A stretch of DNA of 64,000 nt from Hydrogenophaga sp. (GCF_030373225.1 NZ_JAUCZG010000010.1:1-64000), one strand, 5' to 3'. Counted from the first letter of the stretch, positions 7,622-18,745 are shown. The notes: a model not told the origin generated them from the letters alone. Program-made: numbers and translations.

Positions 7622-7675
7622 GGAAGCTGCGTATTATGCCTCATCTCACCCGGCGGTCTCCCCTGCAGAGGCCGT

Positions 7676-8956
7676 TCATCCGGTGATGGTGTCGGCGGTC
7701 TGGTCGAGGTCGAATTCGCGGTGCAGCGAACGCACGGCGAGTTCCATGTACTTCTCGTCGATCACCACCGATGTCTTGATCTCCGACGTCGAGATCATCT
7801 GGATGTTGATGCCCTCGGTGCTGAGGCACTTGAACATGCGGCTGGCCACGCCCACGTGGCTGCGCATGCCGATGCCCACGATGCTGACCTTGCAGATGCG
7901 TGCATCACCCACCACCTCGGCGGCGCCCAGCGCAGGAACCACCTTCGCCTTGAGCAGGTCCATGGTCTTCTGGAAATCGTTGCGGTGCACCGTGAAGCTG
8001 AAGTCGGTCAGCCCACCCTTGCTCAGGTTCTGGATGATCACGTCCACCTCGATGTTGGCGTCGGCCACCGCGCCCAGGATCTGGTAGGCGATGCCGGGGG
8101 TGTCGGGCACGCCGAGCACGGAGATCTTGGCTTCGTCGCGGTTGAAGGCGATGCCGGAGACGACGGCTTGTTCCATGGTTTCTGCTTCCTCAAAAGTGAT
8201 CAGGGTGCCGGAGGCGGCTTCTTCAGTCAGGTCGATGTCCCAGGGCGTGAAACTGGAGAGCACGCGCAGGGGCACCTTGTACTTGCCGGCGAATTCCACC
8301 GAGCGGATCTGCAGCACCTTGCTGCCCATGCTGGCCATCTCCAGCATTTCCTCGAAGCTCACACGCTCGAGGCGGCGCGCTTCGGGCACCACGCGCGGGT
8401 CGGTGGTGTAGACGCCGTCCACGTCGGTGTAGATCAGGCACTCGGCCGCCTTGAGCGCTGCGGCCACGGCCACGGCCGAGGTGTCGCTGCCCCCGCGGCC
8501 CAGGGTGGTGATGTGACCCTGCGGGTCCACGCCCTGAAAGCCGGTGACGATGACGACCTTGCCCGCCGCCAGGTCACCCCGGATGCGCACATCGTCGATC
8601 GACTCGATGCGCGCCTTGGTGAAGGCGCTGTTGGTCTTGATGGGCACTTGCCAGCCCGCATAGCTCACCGACGCCAAGCCCTCGGCCTGCAGCGCGATGG
8701 CCAGCAGGGCCGACGACACCTGCTCGCCAGTGGCCGCGAGCATGTCGAGCTCCCGGCTGAAAGCGGTGGAGGACTGGGCGGGCGCGAGTTCCTTCGCCAG
8801 ACCGAGCAGGCGGTTGGTTTCGCCGCTCATGGCGCTGGGCACGACCACGAGCTGGTGACCGGCACGGTGCCATTTGGCCACGCGGCGTGCGACGTTGCGG
8901 ATGCGCTCGGTCGACCCCATCGAGGTGCCGCCGTACTTGTGAACTATCAAGGCCAT
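7676..8956 (-). CDS. lysC: Aspartate kinase, 426 aa
   Basis: Phosphorylates L-aspartate in the first step of the Lys, Thr, Met and diaminopimelate pathway in the cytoplasm. The start MALIVHKYGGTSMGS holds the kinase phosphate-binding motif KYGGTS. GRGGSDTSAVA and TDVDGVYTTDPR are the conserved substrate and nucleotide parts. Two ACT domains follow (about residues 265-420, e.g. DTPGIAYQILGAVADANIEV), which bind feedback inhibitors. The length is normal for the single-function enzyme of betaproteobacteria. The frame stays open well upstream, but the ATG at 8956 is the family start. It is last in the minus-strand block after tilS, 56 bases apart. Confidence 0.95.
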   Translation of the reverse strand: MALIVHKYGGTSMGSTERIRNVARRVAKWHRAGHQLVVVPSAMSGETNRLLGLAKELAPAQSSTAFSRELDMLAATGEQVSSALLAIALQAEGLASVSYAGWQVPIKTNSAFTKARIESIDDVRIRGDLAAGKVVIVTGFQGVDPQGHITTLGRGGSDTSAVAVAAALKAAECLIYTDVDGVYTTDPRVVPEARRLERVSFEEMLEMASMGSKVLQIRSVEFAGKYKVPLRVLSSFTPWDIDLTEEAASGTLITFEEAETMEQAVVSGIAFNRDEAKISVLGVPDTPGIAYQILGAVADANIEVDVIIQNLSKGGLTDFSFTVHRNDFQKTMDLLKAKVVPALGAAEVVGDARICKVSIVGIGMRSHVGVASRMFKCLSTEGINIQMISTSEIKTSVVIDEKYMELAVRSLHREFDLDQTADTITG

Positions 8957-9012
8957 CGGGTTGGATTGTTTGGGTTGAAGGCACCGACTGCGCTGTCGGG
9001 CAAAGCCCGCAA

Positions 9013-9987
9013 TTATAGGAGGGGGGTGTATCGCAGGCGCTCGCCGTCGCGCTCCACATGGCCAGCACCCACCTTGATGTGGATGTGGTGGCCGCGCGTG
9101 GTGCAGGCGGCGATCTGGTCGAGCAATTCGTCGAGTTGCGCAGTGGCCGCGGCCACATCCGCACTGGCACGCAGCCAGTGGCGCAAGGCGTTGGCCTGGC
9201 GGTCGCGCGACAGCGACCGCAGTTGCGCCATTTGCGGCGGCTCGCCGGTGAGCGCGAGGTCGATGACCGCCAGCTCGTCGAGCAGGCGCTGGGCCTGGGC
9301 GGCGTGGCGGGCGCTGCGCGCCAGCAGGGGTCGAAAGCCCTCGAAGCAGGCCTGCCAGGCGGGCATGAGCACGGCGCGAATGCGGTTGCGGGTGAAGCGT
9401 GTGTCGGTGTTGCTGGGGTCGTCCACGAAGGCGTGTCCGTGTGCCAGCAACCAGCCGCGCAGGTCGCTGGCCGGCACATCGAGCAGGGGTCGGCCAAAGT
9501 GCACGCCCTCGCGCCCGAACCGCTCGGGCATGCCGGCCAGGCCCGGCAGACCGGCGCCCCGGCTCAGCGCGAGCAGCAAGGTTTCGGCCTGGTCGTCGGC
9601 GTGCTGCCCGAGCAGCACCCACTCGGCACCCTGCGTTCGCGCCATGGCACCGAGCGCGGCGTAACGAGCCCGGCGTGCGGCGTCTTCCGGGCTCTGGCCA
9701 ACCTCGTGCATGGCCTGCACACGCTGCGTGCAAAACGCCACGCCGAGCTGCTCGCAAAACCGGCCGCTGTGCTGTTCGAATTCGTCTGCTGCTGCCTGCA
9801 GGCCGTGGTGCACATGCAGTGCCACCACGCGGTCGGGCCAGCGCTGTTGTGCGGCGAGCAGCAAGGCGGTGGAATCGGCCCCGCCGCTGAAGGCCACGGC
9901 CACCCGGGTGAGGTCGCCGGCGCAGCGCTCGCACCACCGTGCCAACGCCTGCTCGCAGGGGTTGGCGGCTGCGGTGTTGCGGCTCAC
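9013..9987 (-). CDS. tilS: tRNA(Ile)-lysidine synthase, 324 aa
   Basis: Converts the wobble cytidine of the CAU-anticodon isoleucine tRNA to lysidine with lysine and ATP, which is essential for reading AUA. The ATP-pyrophosphatase loop SGGADST lies at residues 34-40, followed by HVHHGLQ and GQHADDQAETLLLALSRGAG, the TilS signature. The C-terminal region is shorter than in E. coli TilS, as in many betaproteobacteria. A GTG at 9987 one base after the accA stop is chosen; an ATG at 10056 would overlap accA by 68 bases. Confidence 0.93.
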   Translation of the reverse strand: MSRNTAAANPCEQALARWCERCAGDLTRVAVAFSGGADSTALLLAAQQRWPDRVVALHVHHGLQAAADEFEQHSGRFCEQLGVAFCTQRVQAMHEVGQSPEDAARRARYAALGAMARTQGAEWVLLGQHADDQAETLLLALSRGAGLPGLAGMPERFGREGVHFGRPLLDVPASDLRGWLLAHGHAFVDDPSNTDTRFTRNRIRAVLMPAWQACFEGFRPLLARSARHAAQAQRLLDELAVIDLALTGEPPQMAQLRSLSRDRQANALRHWLRASADVAAATAQLDELLDQIAACTTRGHHIHIKVGAGHVERDGERLRYTPLL

Positions 9988-9988
9988 G

Positions 9989-10978
9989 TCAACGCTTGTC
10001 GCTCTTGGCGTCGGCCTTGGTGTCGGTGAATCGGCCGTAGCTGTTGAGGCGCGCATAGCGCCGGTCCACCAGTTCCTTGACCTTGAGATCGGTCACCTGG
10101 CGCCAGGCATCGCCCAGCGCGCGCTTGAGGAATGCGGCCATCTGTTTGTGGTCGCGGTGGGCGCCACCCACCGGCTCGTTGACGATCTTGTCGATCAGCC
10201 CCAGTGCCTTGAGGCGGTGGGCGGTGATGCCCAGTGCGTCGGCCGCGTCGCTGGCGCGGTCGCTCGTTTTCCAGAGGATGGAGGCGCAGCCCTCGGGGCT
10301 GATCACCGAGTACACCGAGTACTGCAGCATCAGCACCTGGTCGGCCACGGAGATGGCCAGCGCACCGCCCGAGCCGCCCTCGCCGATGATGGTGGAAATG
10401 ATGGGCACTTCCAGCTGCGCCATCTCGAAGATGTTGCGGCCGATGGCTTCGGACTGCCCGCGCTCCTCGGCATCAATGCCCGGGTAGGCGCCGGGCGTGT
10501 CGACAAAGGTGAACACCGGCAAGCGAAACTTTTCGGCCAGCTTCATGAGGCGAAGCGCCTTGCGGTATCCCTCGGGCTTGGTCATGCCGAAATTGCGCAG
10601 ACCCCGCTCCTTGGTGTCGCGGCCCTTCTGGTGACCCAGCACCATGCAGGGCTGGCCGTTGAAGCGGGCCAGTCCACCCACGATGCTCAGGTCGTCTGAA
10701 AAATGGCGGTCACCGTGCAGCTCGACAAAGTGCGTGAAGATTTCGCGCACGTAGTCCAGCGTGTAGGGTCGGTCGGCGTGGCGCGCGATCTTGGTGATCT
10801 GCCACGGGGTGAGGCTGCTGTAGATGTCCTTGGTGAGCTGCAGGCTCTTGCCCGCGAGCTGTTCGATTTCTTCGGAGATGTCGACCGCGGATTCGGTCTG
10901 CACGTAACGCAGTTCCTCGATCTTGGTTTCGAGTTCGGCAATGGGCTGCTCGAAGTCGAGAAAGTTCTTTTTGGCCAA
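9989..10978 (-). CDS. accA: Acetyl-CoA carboxylase carboxyltransferase subunit alpha, 329 aa
   Basis: The alpha half of the carboxyltransferase that makes malonyl-CoA for fatty acid synthesis, acting with AccD in the cytoplasm. Family landmarks are [19 protein letters not shown] at the N-terminus, [42 protein letters not shown] and [11 protein letters not shown]. Length matches the family (about 320). The start codon appears to be TTG (10976-10978), with AGGAG about eight bases upstream, and the family's conserved first residues follow. It is followed one base later by tilS and preceded by the glycosylase gene. Confidence 0.96.
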   Translation of the reverse strand: MAKKNFLDFEQPIAELETKIEELRYVQTESAVDISEEIEQLAGKSLQLTKDIYSSLTPWQITKIARHADRPYTLDYVREIFTHFVELHGDRHFSDDLSIVGGLARFNGQPCMVLGHQKGRDTKERGLRNFGMTKPEGYRKALRLMKLAEKFRLPVFTFVDTPGAYPGIDAEERGQSEAIGRNIFEMAQLEVPIISTIIGEGGSGGALAISVADQVLMLQYSVYSVISPEGCASILWKTSDRASDAADALGITAHRLKALGLIDKIVNEPVGGAHRDHKQMAAFLKRALGDAWRQVTDLKVKELVDRRYARLNSYGRFTDTKADAKSDKR

Positions 10979-11086
10979 GATGGACTCCTGTGGTCTTGTG
11001 GTGCGGGGCGCCGCGCCTGACGTGCATCAGGCCACCGGGCCGGGGCCCGAAGGTGTCGGGCGTCTGCTGCAACGACGTGTTCGGAT

Positions 11087-11736
11087 TCAGTAGGCGACCG
11101 GGACCGGGTCGAGAGAGCGCCAAATATACCAAGTCGCCACGCTGCTGAACGGGGCCCAGGACGTGGCCACCTCGCGGATTTCACTGCGACTCACCGGCTC
11201 ACCCGAAAAGTAGCAGCGGCTGATCCCGTTCTGCAGACCAATGTCGTCCAGCGGTAGTACGTTGGGCCGCATCAGGTGGAAGATCAGGAACATTTCAGCG
11301 GTCCATCGGCCAATGCCGCGAATGGCCACCAGCTCGGTGATGATGGCCTCGTCGTCCATCTCCGCCCAGTCTTTCACATGCACCTGGTTGTTGGCGAAGT
11401 GCAGCGCAAGATCCACCAGGTATTCGACCTTGCGCGCCGACAAACCGGCCGCCCGCATGTCGTCGACCTTGAGCTTGAGCACCTGCGCCGGCACCATCTT
11501 CTTGGGCAACAAGACGAAGCGGTCCCAGACCGATTGCGCCGCCTTCACCGAGATCTGCTGGCCCACGATGCTGCGCGCCAGCGTGACGAAGGCATCGCCG
11601 CGCGACTGCAGGCTCACGCCGCCGTGCTGCGGAATCAGCTTCTTCATCACCCGGTCGCGCTTCATCAGATGGCGGCAGGCCTCCTGCCAGTATTCGGGCG
11701 CATCCGGGCCCACGTCGGGCAACTGGCTCGCGACCA

Positions 11737-11737
<1 letters not shown>
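11087..11737 (-). CDS. DNA-3-methyladenine glycosylase (HhH-GPD family), 216 aa
   Basis: Removes alkylated bases from DNA to begin base excision repair. The helix-hairpin-helix AIRGIGRWTAEM and the catalytic Asp in VLPLDDIGLQNG identify the HhH-GPD family, AlkA branch. SIVGQQISVKAAQSVWDR is the conserved N-terminal helix pair. At 216 residues it lacks the extra N-terminal domain of E. coli AlkA, as in many short AlkA-like enzymes. The ATG at 11737 shares one base with the TGA of cysS (TGATG), showing coupling. Confidence 0.9.
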
Positions 11738-13125
<1,388 letters not shown>

Positions 13126-13385
13126 GTCGGGAGAACGGGCGCGGGGTCGGCGCGGCGAAGCGGAGTGGAAAACCTGACCCGGCAGCGGGTGCAGCAGTCC
13201 TGTGTCACACAGGCCACGCAGTGTGCTGCTGGCGGTCCGGATCGGCCATGAGAAACAGACCCCTCAGATACAATGCGCCAGTATATCCAGCCCGATGCTG
13301 CGCGCTGTGCATCGTCGGGCCTTCGATCAACGTGTCGCTGGATCCAGCCGCCTTGCGGTGTCCCAGGTTCGCTCTCCGAGGTCCC

Positions 13386-14441
13386 ATGTCCCACCCTGTG
13401 AATCTCCCAGCCACGGCCCGTGGCAACCCTTCCTTTGCGGCTCGCAGCGGCCTGGGCCTGCGCCTGCGCTCCCTGGCGGTGGCCGTGGCAATGGGCGTGG
13501 GCACGTCGCTGGCCTGGGCCCAGACCGAGGACTACGCCGAAGTCAATCGGCTGTTGCGCAGCGGCCAGCTCGCCGAGGCGCTCGTCAAGGCAGACCAGTA
13601 CCTGGCGGGCAAGTCGCGTGATCCGCAGATGCGCTTTCTCAAGGGCGTGATCCTCACCGAAAGCGGCAAGACGCAGGAGGCCATCTCGACCTTCAGCAAG
13701 CTCACCGAGGACTACCCCGAGCTGCCCGAGCCCTACAACAACCTGGCCGTGCTCTTCGCTGGGCAGAGCCAGTTCGACAAGGCACGCGCTGCACTCGAAA
13801 TGGCGATCCGGACCAATCCGAGCTACGCCACTGCGCACGAAAACCTGGGCGATGTGTACGCCAAGCTGGCCAGCCAGGCCTACAGCAAGGCCTTGCAGCT
13901 CGACGGCGCCAACCCGGCTGTGGCACCCAAGCTCAGCCTGATCCGCAACCTGTTTGCCGCTGATACCCGCTCTGCGATGGCAGCCCCGGTGGCAACCGCG
14001 CCGGCGGCAGCGCCGGTGGTCGCCAGCGCGCGCCCGGCAGCGCCGGCTGTGGTTGCCGGGACAGCATCAACCCCGGCCGCCCCTGCGGTCTCGGGCGACG
14101 CCGCCCAGCGCGAGGTGGAAGCAGCCGTCCGTTCCTGGGCCGGTGCATGGTCGTCGCGGAACATGGGCAGCTACCTGGGCGCTTACGCCACCAGCTTCAC
14201 CCCACCGGGCGGACAGGCGCGCAGCGCCTGGGAAGCCGAGCGGCGCGCGCGCATCGAGCCCCGCAGCCGCATCGGGGTCGAGGTCAACGATCTGGTCATC
14301 ACGGTCGATGCGAACAAGGCCACGGCGCGCTTCCGCCAGGAGTACACCTCCGACACGCTCAACGTCACCAGCCGCAAGACGCTCGAGATGGTCAGGAGCG
14401 GTGACCGCTGGCTGATCGTGCGCGAATCCACGGGCTCTTGA
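13386..14441 (+). CDS. Exported TPR protein with C-terminal NTF2-like domain, 351 aa
   Basis: A cleavable signal peptide precedes AWA|QTEDY (about residue 45). TPR repeats cover about residues 50-190 (AEVNRLLRSGQLAEALVKAD, ISTFSKLTEDYPELPEPYNN, ALEMAIRTNPSYATAHENLG). An Ala/Pro-rich linker (about 200-245) leads to a SnoaL/NTF2-like domain (VRSWAGAWSSRNMGSYLGAY ... DRWLIVRE). The same kind of C-terminal domain ends the next gene, an L,D-transpeptidase, whose ATG overlaps this stop by one base. The pair probably acts on the cell wall in the periplasm. The ATG at 13386 is used because it gives the signal peptide directly; the open frame extends upstream without support. Confidence 0.8.
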   Translation: MSHPVNLPATARGNPSFAARSGLGLRLRSLAVAVAMGVGTSLAWAQTEDYAEVNRLLRSGQLAEALVKADQYLAGKSRDPQMRFLKGVILTESGKTQEAISTFSKLTEDYPELPEPYNNLAVLFAGQSQFDKARAALEMAIRTNPSYATAHENLGDVYAKLASQAYSKALQLDGANPAVAPKLSLIRNLFAADTRSAMAAPVATAPAAAPVVASARPAAPAVVAGTASTPAAPAVSGDAAQREVEAAVRSWAGAWSSRNMGSYLGAYATSFTPPGGQARSAWEAERRARIEPRSRIGVEVNDLVITVDANKATARFRQEYTSDTLNVTSRKTLEMVRSGDRWLIVRESTGS

Positions 14442-15907
14442 TGGCAGGTCGGCGGATGGGCCAGCGCGGTCATGCCGGTGTGCCCCCGGGATTCCCCTCT
14501 GCGGGCCCGGCCGGCAGCCGGCAAGCCCTGTGGGCGCTGGGCGTGCTGGCCGCAGCGGCTTTTCTCGTGCTGCTCTTCAACTCCGCCAGACCCGGGCCGG
14601 AACACGGCGCGGGCCAAGGCGACTTGCTTGAAGCAGCCCCCCCCTCCCTGCTCAACCAGGCGATGGCCAGCGTTCAGGACACGCCCCGCAGCCAGCTGGC
14701 GGCCCGGCGTTCCGGCCTGGAGCGCAACAGCCTGACCGAAGCCCGGCTGGACGCCTTCAAACCGCTGCTGGGCCAGGCCGAAACGCGCCTGATCGGCATC
14801 TACCAGCTGATCAGCCAGGGCCAGCACCGACAGGCGCTCGAGCAGGCCGAAGGACTGGTCAAGGACCACCCCAACTTCCAGCTCGCCCACCTGGTGCACG
14901 GCGATCTGCTGAGCCTGCAGGCGCGACCTGTGCGGCAACTGGGCGATGTGCCCGACACCAAGGCCCTGGCTGCCAGCCAGCAACTGGCCACCCTGCGCGA
15001 AGAATCGCGCCGCCGCCTGCTGGCCCTCACCGAGCGCCCCCCCGCCGGCAGCATCCCGACCCAGTTCCTCACGCTCGCACCTCAGAGCCGTCACGCCATC
15101 GCCATCGACGCCTCGCGCTCGCGGCTCTACCTGTTTGAAAACCTCAACCCGACGCGCGCCCAGCCGGTACCCGAGCGCCAGCCCGCGTTGCGCCTGGTGG
15201 GGGACTTCTACATTTCGGTGGGCCTGTCCGGCATCGAGAAAACGGTCGAGGGTGACAAGCGCACTCCGCTGGGCGTGTACTACATCACCAGCAACCTCAA
15301 CCCCGCCGACCTGCCCGATCTCTACGGGGTGGGCGCATTGCCCATCAACTACCCCAACCCGCTGGACGTGCAGCGTGGCAAGACCGGCAGCGGCATCTGG
15401 CTGCACGGCACGCCCAGCGACCAGTTCGTGCGCGCGCCACAGGCGTCCGACGGTTGCGTGGTGCTGTCCAACCCCGACCTGCAGCGGCTGCTGCGCACGG
15501 TGCAGATCCGCACCACGCCGGTGGTGATCGCGCCCGAGCTGCAGTGGGTGCAACCCGAGGCGCTCAGCAGCGATCGCGAACAGTTCGAGGGCGTGCTCGA
15601 AGCCTGGCGTCGCAGCCGCAGCGAGGCCAATCTGGCCGAGCTCAAAGGGTTTTACTCCAGCCGCTTTTCAAACCAGGGGCGCGATCTGGCCCAGTGGTGG
15701 CCCCGCGTCGAGGGCGAGCTGCGCAGCAGCGGCCCGCGCGAGCTGGCCATCAAGGACTTGTCGGTGCTGCGCTGGAGCGACACCGAAGACACCCGCGTGG
15801 TCACGTTCGGCGAGGTTGCCGCAGGCCAGACCCGCGGCGTGACCAAGCGCCAGTACTGGGTCCGCGAGAACGACCGCTGGACCATCTTTTTCGAAGGAAT
15901 CATCTGA
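14441..15907 (+). CDS. L,D-transpeptidase family protein with C-terminal NTF2-like domain, 488 aa
   Basis: A YkuD-type cysteine transpeptidase that cross-links peptidoglycan stems or attaches proteins to them. An N-terminal membrane anchor (ALWALGVLAAAAFLVLLF) is followed by a helical region, then the catalytic domain with HGTPSDQFVRAPQASDGCVV: His and the SDGC nucleophile Cys are present (about residues 320-340). The last 100 residues (VLEAWRRSRSEANLAELKGF to NDRWTIFFEGII) form an NTF2/Cds6-like domain like that of the upstream TPR protein. The start overlaps that gene's stop, and its own TGA overlaps the cyclophilin ATG. Confidence 0.88.
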   Translation: MAGRRMGQRGHAGVPPGFPSAGPAGSRQALWALGVLAAAAFLVLLFNSARPGPEHGAGQGDLLEAAPPSLLNQAMASVQDTPRSQLAARRSGLERNSLTEARLDAFKPLLGQAETRLIGIYQLISQGQHRQALEQAEGLVKDHPNFQLAHLVHGDLLSLQARPVRQLGDVPDTKALAASQQLATLREESRRRLLALTERPPAGSIPTQFLTLAPQSRHAIAIDASRSRLYLFENLNPTRAQPVPERQPALRLVGDFYISVGLSGIEKTVEGDKRTPLGVYYITSNLNPADLPDLYGVGALPINYPNPLDVQRGKTGSGIWLHGTPSDQFVRAPQASDGCVVLSNPDLQRLLRTVQIRTTPVVIAPELQWVQPEALSSDREQFEGVLEAWRRSRSEANLAELKGFYSSRFSNQGRDLAQWWPRVEGELRSSGPRELAIKDLSVLRWSDTEDTRVVTFGEVAAGQTRGVTKRQYWVRENDRWTIFFEGII

Positions 15908-16500
15908 TGCCATTGCCTGCCGTCCAACCTCTGCGCCGAGCCGTGCTCGGGGCCCTCACCATCGCCGCTGCGCTGGCCTGGCTGCCTTCCATGGCACAAG
16001 ACGCCGCACCCCGGGTCAAGCTCACCACCTCCATGGGCGACATCGTGCTGGAGCTGCACGCCGACAAGGCCCCCAGGACGGTCGAAAACTTCCTGCAGTA
16101 CGTGAAGGACAAGCACTACGAAGGAACGGTCTTCCACCGCGTGATCGACGGCTTCATGATCCAGGGCGGCGGCTTTGGTGCCGACATGCAGCAAAAGGCC
16201 ACCCGCGCACCGGTGCCGCTCGAAGTCTCGGGCGGCCTCAAGAACAACCGCGGCACCATTGCCATGGCACGCACCTCCAACCCGAATTCGGCCACCGCAC
16301 AGTTCTTCATCAACCTGGTTGACAACGCCAACCTCAATCCACCGCAACCCGACGGCCACGGCTACGCCGTGTTCGGCAAGGTGGTTTCAGGCATGGACGT
16401 GGTCGACAAGATCCGGGCTGTGCCCACCGGCAACCGTGGCCCGTTCCAGAACGTGCCGCAGACTCCCATCACCATCCTCAAAGCCACCCTGGAGAAATGA
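15907..16500 (+). CDS. Periplasmic peptidyl-prolyl cis-trans isomerase (cyclophilin), 197 aa
   Basis: Catalyses proline isomerisation during folding of exported proteins. A signal peptide ends at SMA|QDAAP (about residue 30). The cyclophilin core follows: [16 protein letters not shown] with the catalytic Arg, ATAQFFINL and [18 protein letters not shown]. It has the short bacterial form of the fold. The ATG overlaps the transpeptidase stop by one base, and its end overlaps a possible ATG of the next cyclophilin, so the two isomerases are made together. It corresponds to PpiA. Confidence 0.93.
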   Translation: MPLPAVQPLRRAVLGALTIAAALAWLPSMAQDAAPRVKLTTSMGDIVLELHADKAPRTVENFLQYVKDKHYEGTVFHRVIDGFMIQGGGFGADMQQKATRAPVPLEVSGGLKNNRGTIAMARTSNPNSATAQFFINLVDNANLNPPQPDGHGYAVFGKVVSGMDVVDKIRAVPTGNRGPFQNVPQTPITILKATLEK

Positions 16501-16502
16501 CC

Positions 16503-17009
16503 ATGGCCAACCCCCAAGTCGAACTGCACATCACCGGTCACGGTGTCATCACCATCGAACTCGATGCCGAGAAGGCGCCCCTGTCCGCCGCCAACTTCCT
16601 GGCCTATGTGAACAAGGGCCACTACAACAACACCGTGTTTCACCGTGTCATTCCGGGCTTCATGGTGCAAGGTGGGGGCTTCGAGCCCGGCATGACCCAG
16701 AAGCCCACCGACGCGCCGATCGCCAACGAGGCCAACAACGGCCTGAAGAACGACACCTACACGCTGGCCATGGCGCGCACGAGCGACCCGCATTCGGCCA
16801 CCGCCCAGTTCTTCATCAACGTGTCCAACAACGGCTTCCTCAACCACACCGCACCGAGTGCGCAGGGCTGGGGCTACGCCGTGTTCGGCAAGGTGGTCTC
16901 GGGCACCGAGATCGTGAAGAAGATCGAAGGCCTGCCCACCGGCCGCAAGGGCTTCCACGACGACGTCCCGAAGGACGACGTGGTGATCGAAAAAGCCGTC
17001 GCGCTGTGA
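16503..17009 (+). CDS. Cytoplasmic peptidyl-prolyl cis-trans isomerase (cyclophilin), 168 aa
   Basis: A second cyclophilin without a signal peptide, hence cytoplasmic, corresponding to PpiB. Motifs are [36 protein letters not shown] and [11 protein letters not shown]. It is clearly related to the gene just upstream, so the pair looks like an old tandem duplication in which one copy is exported. The ATG at 16503 is chosen because GGAG is nine bases upstream; an ATG at 16497 overlaps the previous stop (ATGA) but has its GGAG only two bases away. Confidence 0.92.
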   Translation: MANPQVELHITGHGVITIELDAEKAPLSAANFLAYVNKGHYNNTVFHRVIPGFMVQGGGFEPGMTQKPTDAPIANEANNGLKNDTYTLAMARTSDPHSATAQFFINVSNNGFLNHTAPSAQGWGYAVFGKVVSGTEIVKKIEGLPTGRKGFHDDVPKDDVVIEKAVAL

Positions 17010-17044
17010 ACCCGGGGGCCTGGCCCCTGGCAGCCCCCGCTTCG

Positions 17045-17860
17045 ATGTCCGCAGCCTCCCCCGACCGCTTCGCCAGCTTGCGCGCTCCCGCGCACTGGCA
17101 AGCGGTCGAATTCATTTCAGACCTGCACCTGCAAGCCGGCGAACGGCCGACCTTCGATGTCTGGCGGGCGTTCCTGCAGCGCCCGGCGCCCGGGCGGGCC
17201 GACGCCCTTTTCATCCTCGGCGACCTGTTCGAGGTCTGGGTCGGCGACGACGTGCTGCAGGCGCAGGCCTCCACCGACCAGGCCTTCTGGCGCGAATGCG
17301 CGCAGTCCCTCCAGGACTTCAGCCGGCACACGCCGGTGTTCTTCATGGCCGGCAACCGCGACTTCCTGCTGGGCGCCGCGGGCCTGAAGGCCTGCGGCAT
17401 GCAGGGCTTGGTCGATCCGACCGTGCTCGACTTTCTGGGGCAGCGCTGGTTGCTCAGCCATGGCGATGCGCTGTGCCTGGCCGATACCGATTACATGGAC
17501 TTTCGCGCCCAGGTTCGCCAGCCGGCGTGGCAGCGCGACTTTCTGGCCCGCCCGCTCGGTGAGCGCACAAGCATCGCGCGCCAGTTGCGGGAACAGAGCG
17601 AGGCGCGCAAACGGGACACGGCGGGCGACCCCGGCCTGTGGGCCGACGTGGACACCGCTGCGGCCCGCGCCGACCTGCAGGCCGCCGGCGCACGGACCCT
17701 GATCCACGGCCACACCCACCGTCCGGGCGAACACGCGCTGGGCGATGGCCTGCGCCGCGTGGTGCTCAGCGACTGGGATGTCGGCGCCAAGCCGGCGCGC
17801 GCCGAGGTGCTCCGGCTGGACGCCCGGGGCCTGCAGCGTGTGGCGCTGGTGGCGGCATGA
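17045..17860 (+). CDS. lpxH: UDP-2,3-diacylglucosamine diphosphatase, 271 aa
   Basis: Cleaves UDP-2,3-diacylglucosamine to lipid X in lipid A synthesis, at the inner face of the cytoplasmic membrane. It is a calcineurin-like metallophosphatase with all motifs in order: ISDLHL, GDLFEVWVGDD, AGNRDFLLG, LSHGDALC and IHGHTHRP. Length is slightly above the family's usual 240 because of an N-terminal extension. It ends in an ATGA overlap with mtfA. Confidence 0.94.
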   Translation: MSAASPDRFASLRAPAHWQAVEFISDLHLQAGERPTFDVWRAFLQRPAPGRADALFILGDLFEVWVGDDVLQAQASTDQAFWRECAQSLQDFSRHTPVFFMAGNRDFLLGAAGLKACGMQGLVDPTVLDFLGQRWLLSHGDALCLADTDYMDFRAQVRQPAWQRDFLARPLGERTSIARQLREQSEARKRDTAGDPGLWADVDTAAARADLQAAGARTLIHGHTHRPGEHALGDGLRRVVLSDWDVGAKPARAEVLRLDARGLQRVALVAA

Positions 17861-18714
17861 TCGATCTGCTGCAACGTCTGCTGCCGCGCTCGCTGCGCCA
17901 ACCCAGGCCTGTCCCCGACACGCTCTGGCAGACCACCCTCGCCTCCCATCCCTTTCTCTCGGTGCTCGCCAGCGCCGAGCAGGACCGCCTGCGCCTGCTG
18001 AGCACCCACTTCCTGGTCGAGAAGGAGTTCTTTGGTGCCAACGGCCTGGAGCTCACCGATGCGATGGCCCTGGCGATCGCCGCCCAGGCCTGTCTGCCGC
18101 TGCTGCACATGCACGGCCCTTCGGGTGAGGCTGTGCGCGACCCGCTGAAGTTGCTGGACTGGTACGGTGATTTCGTCGGCATCGTGGTGCAGCCTGGTGC
18201 CGTGGTGGCAAAACGCAAGACCACCGACGCGGCGGGCGTGGTGCACCACTTTGACGAAGTGCTGGCCGGCGAAGCCATGGACCGCGGCCCGCTCATGCTG
18301 AGCTGGGAGGAAGTGGCCCACGCCAGCCTGGCAGCCGAGACTGGCAGCAATGTCGTGATCCACGAGTTCGTGCACAAGATGGACATGCGCGGCATCTCGC
18401 TCGGCGAACACCCCGACGGTGCGCCCCCCCTGCCCAAGGGCTTCCTGGGCACGCACAGCGCCGCAGAAGCCCGAAGCCTGTGGCGCCGGACGATGCAGCA
18501 GGCCTACGACCAGTTTCGTGAAGCCGTGACCCTCGCCGAGCGGTTCGGCGGCGAACGGCCCTGGCTCGACGACTACGCGGCCAAGGACCCTGCCGAGTTT
18601 TTTGCCGTCACCTGCGAGGCCTACTTCGTGAGCCGGGAGCGGTTCGCGCAAGAATTTCCCGCGCTGGTCCCTCTGTTCGACGGATTCTTCAGGCCGGCCA
18701 CCGCCGCGCCATGA
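17857..18714 (+). CDS. mtfA: M90 family zinc peptidase MtfA, 285 aa
   Basis: A cytoplasmic zinc metallopeptidase. In enterobacteria MtfA binds the repressor Mlc and so affects glucose transport; that partner may not apply here. The zinc motif is HEFVHKMD (in NVVIHEFVHKMDMRG), and the downstream third-ligand region is ...EFFAVTCEAYF. Length fits the family (about 265). The ATG at 17857 overlaps the lpxH stop (ATGA). The gene is followed at once by a hairpin that serves the convergent gene. Confidence 0.9.
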   Translation: MIDLLQRLLPRSLRQPRPVPDTLWQTTLASHPFLSVLASAEQDRLRLLSTHFLVEKEFFGANGLELTDAMALAIAAQACLPLLHMHGPSGEAVRDPLKLLDWYGDFVGIVVQPGAVVAKRKTTDAAGVVHHFDEVLAGEAMDRGPLMLSWEEVAHASLAAETGSNVVIHEFVHKMDMRGISLGEHPDGAPPLPKGFLGTHSAAEARSLWRRTMQQAYDQFREAVTLAERFGGERPWLDDYAAKDPAEFFAVTCEAYFVSRERFAQEFPALVPLFDGFFRPATAAP

Positions 18715-18745
18715 AAAAGCCCGTGCAGACGCTGTCTGCACGGGC
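18714..18745 (-). terminator. Rho-independent terminator of the DUF349 gene
   Basis: A perfect 12-bp stem, GCCCGTGCAGAC (18719-18730) with GTCTGCACGGGC (18734-18745), with a 3-base loop. The minus strand continues with TTTTTC, so it terminates the DUF349 gene that ends at 18770. It may also slow the convergent mtfA transcript. Confidence 0.88.

Noticed and set aside
7383..7686. Plus-strand reading frames containing EREGFEPS across 7414-7686
   Set aside because: The frame is the antisense reading of tRNA-Ser(GCU). This peptide is a well-known false protein from tRNA genes.
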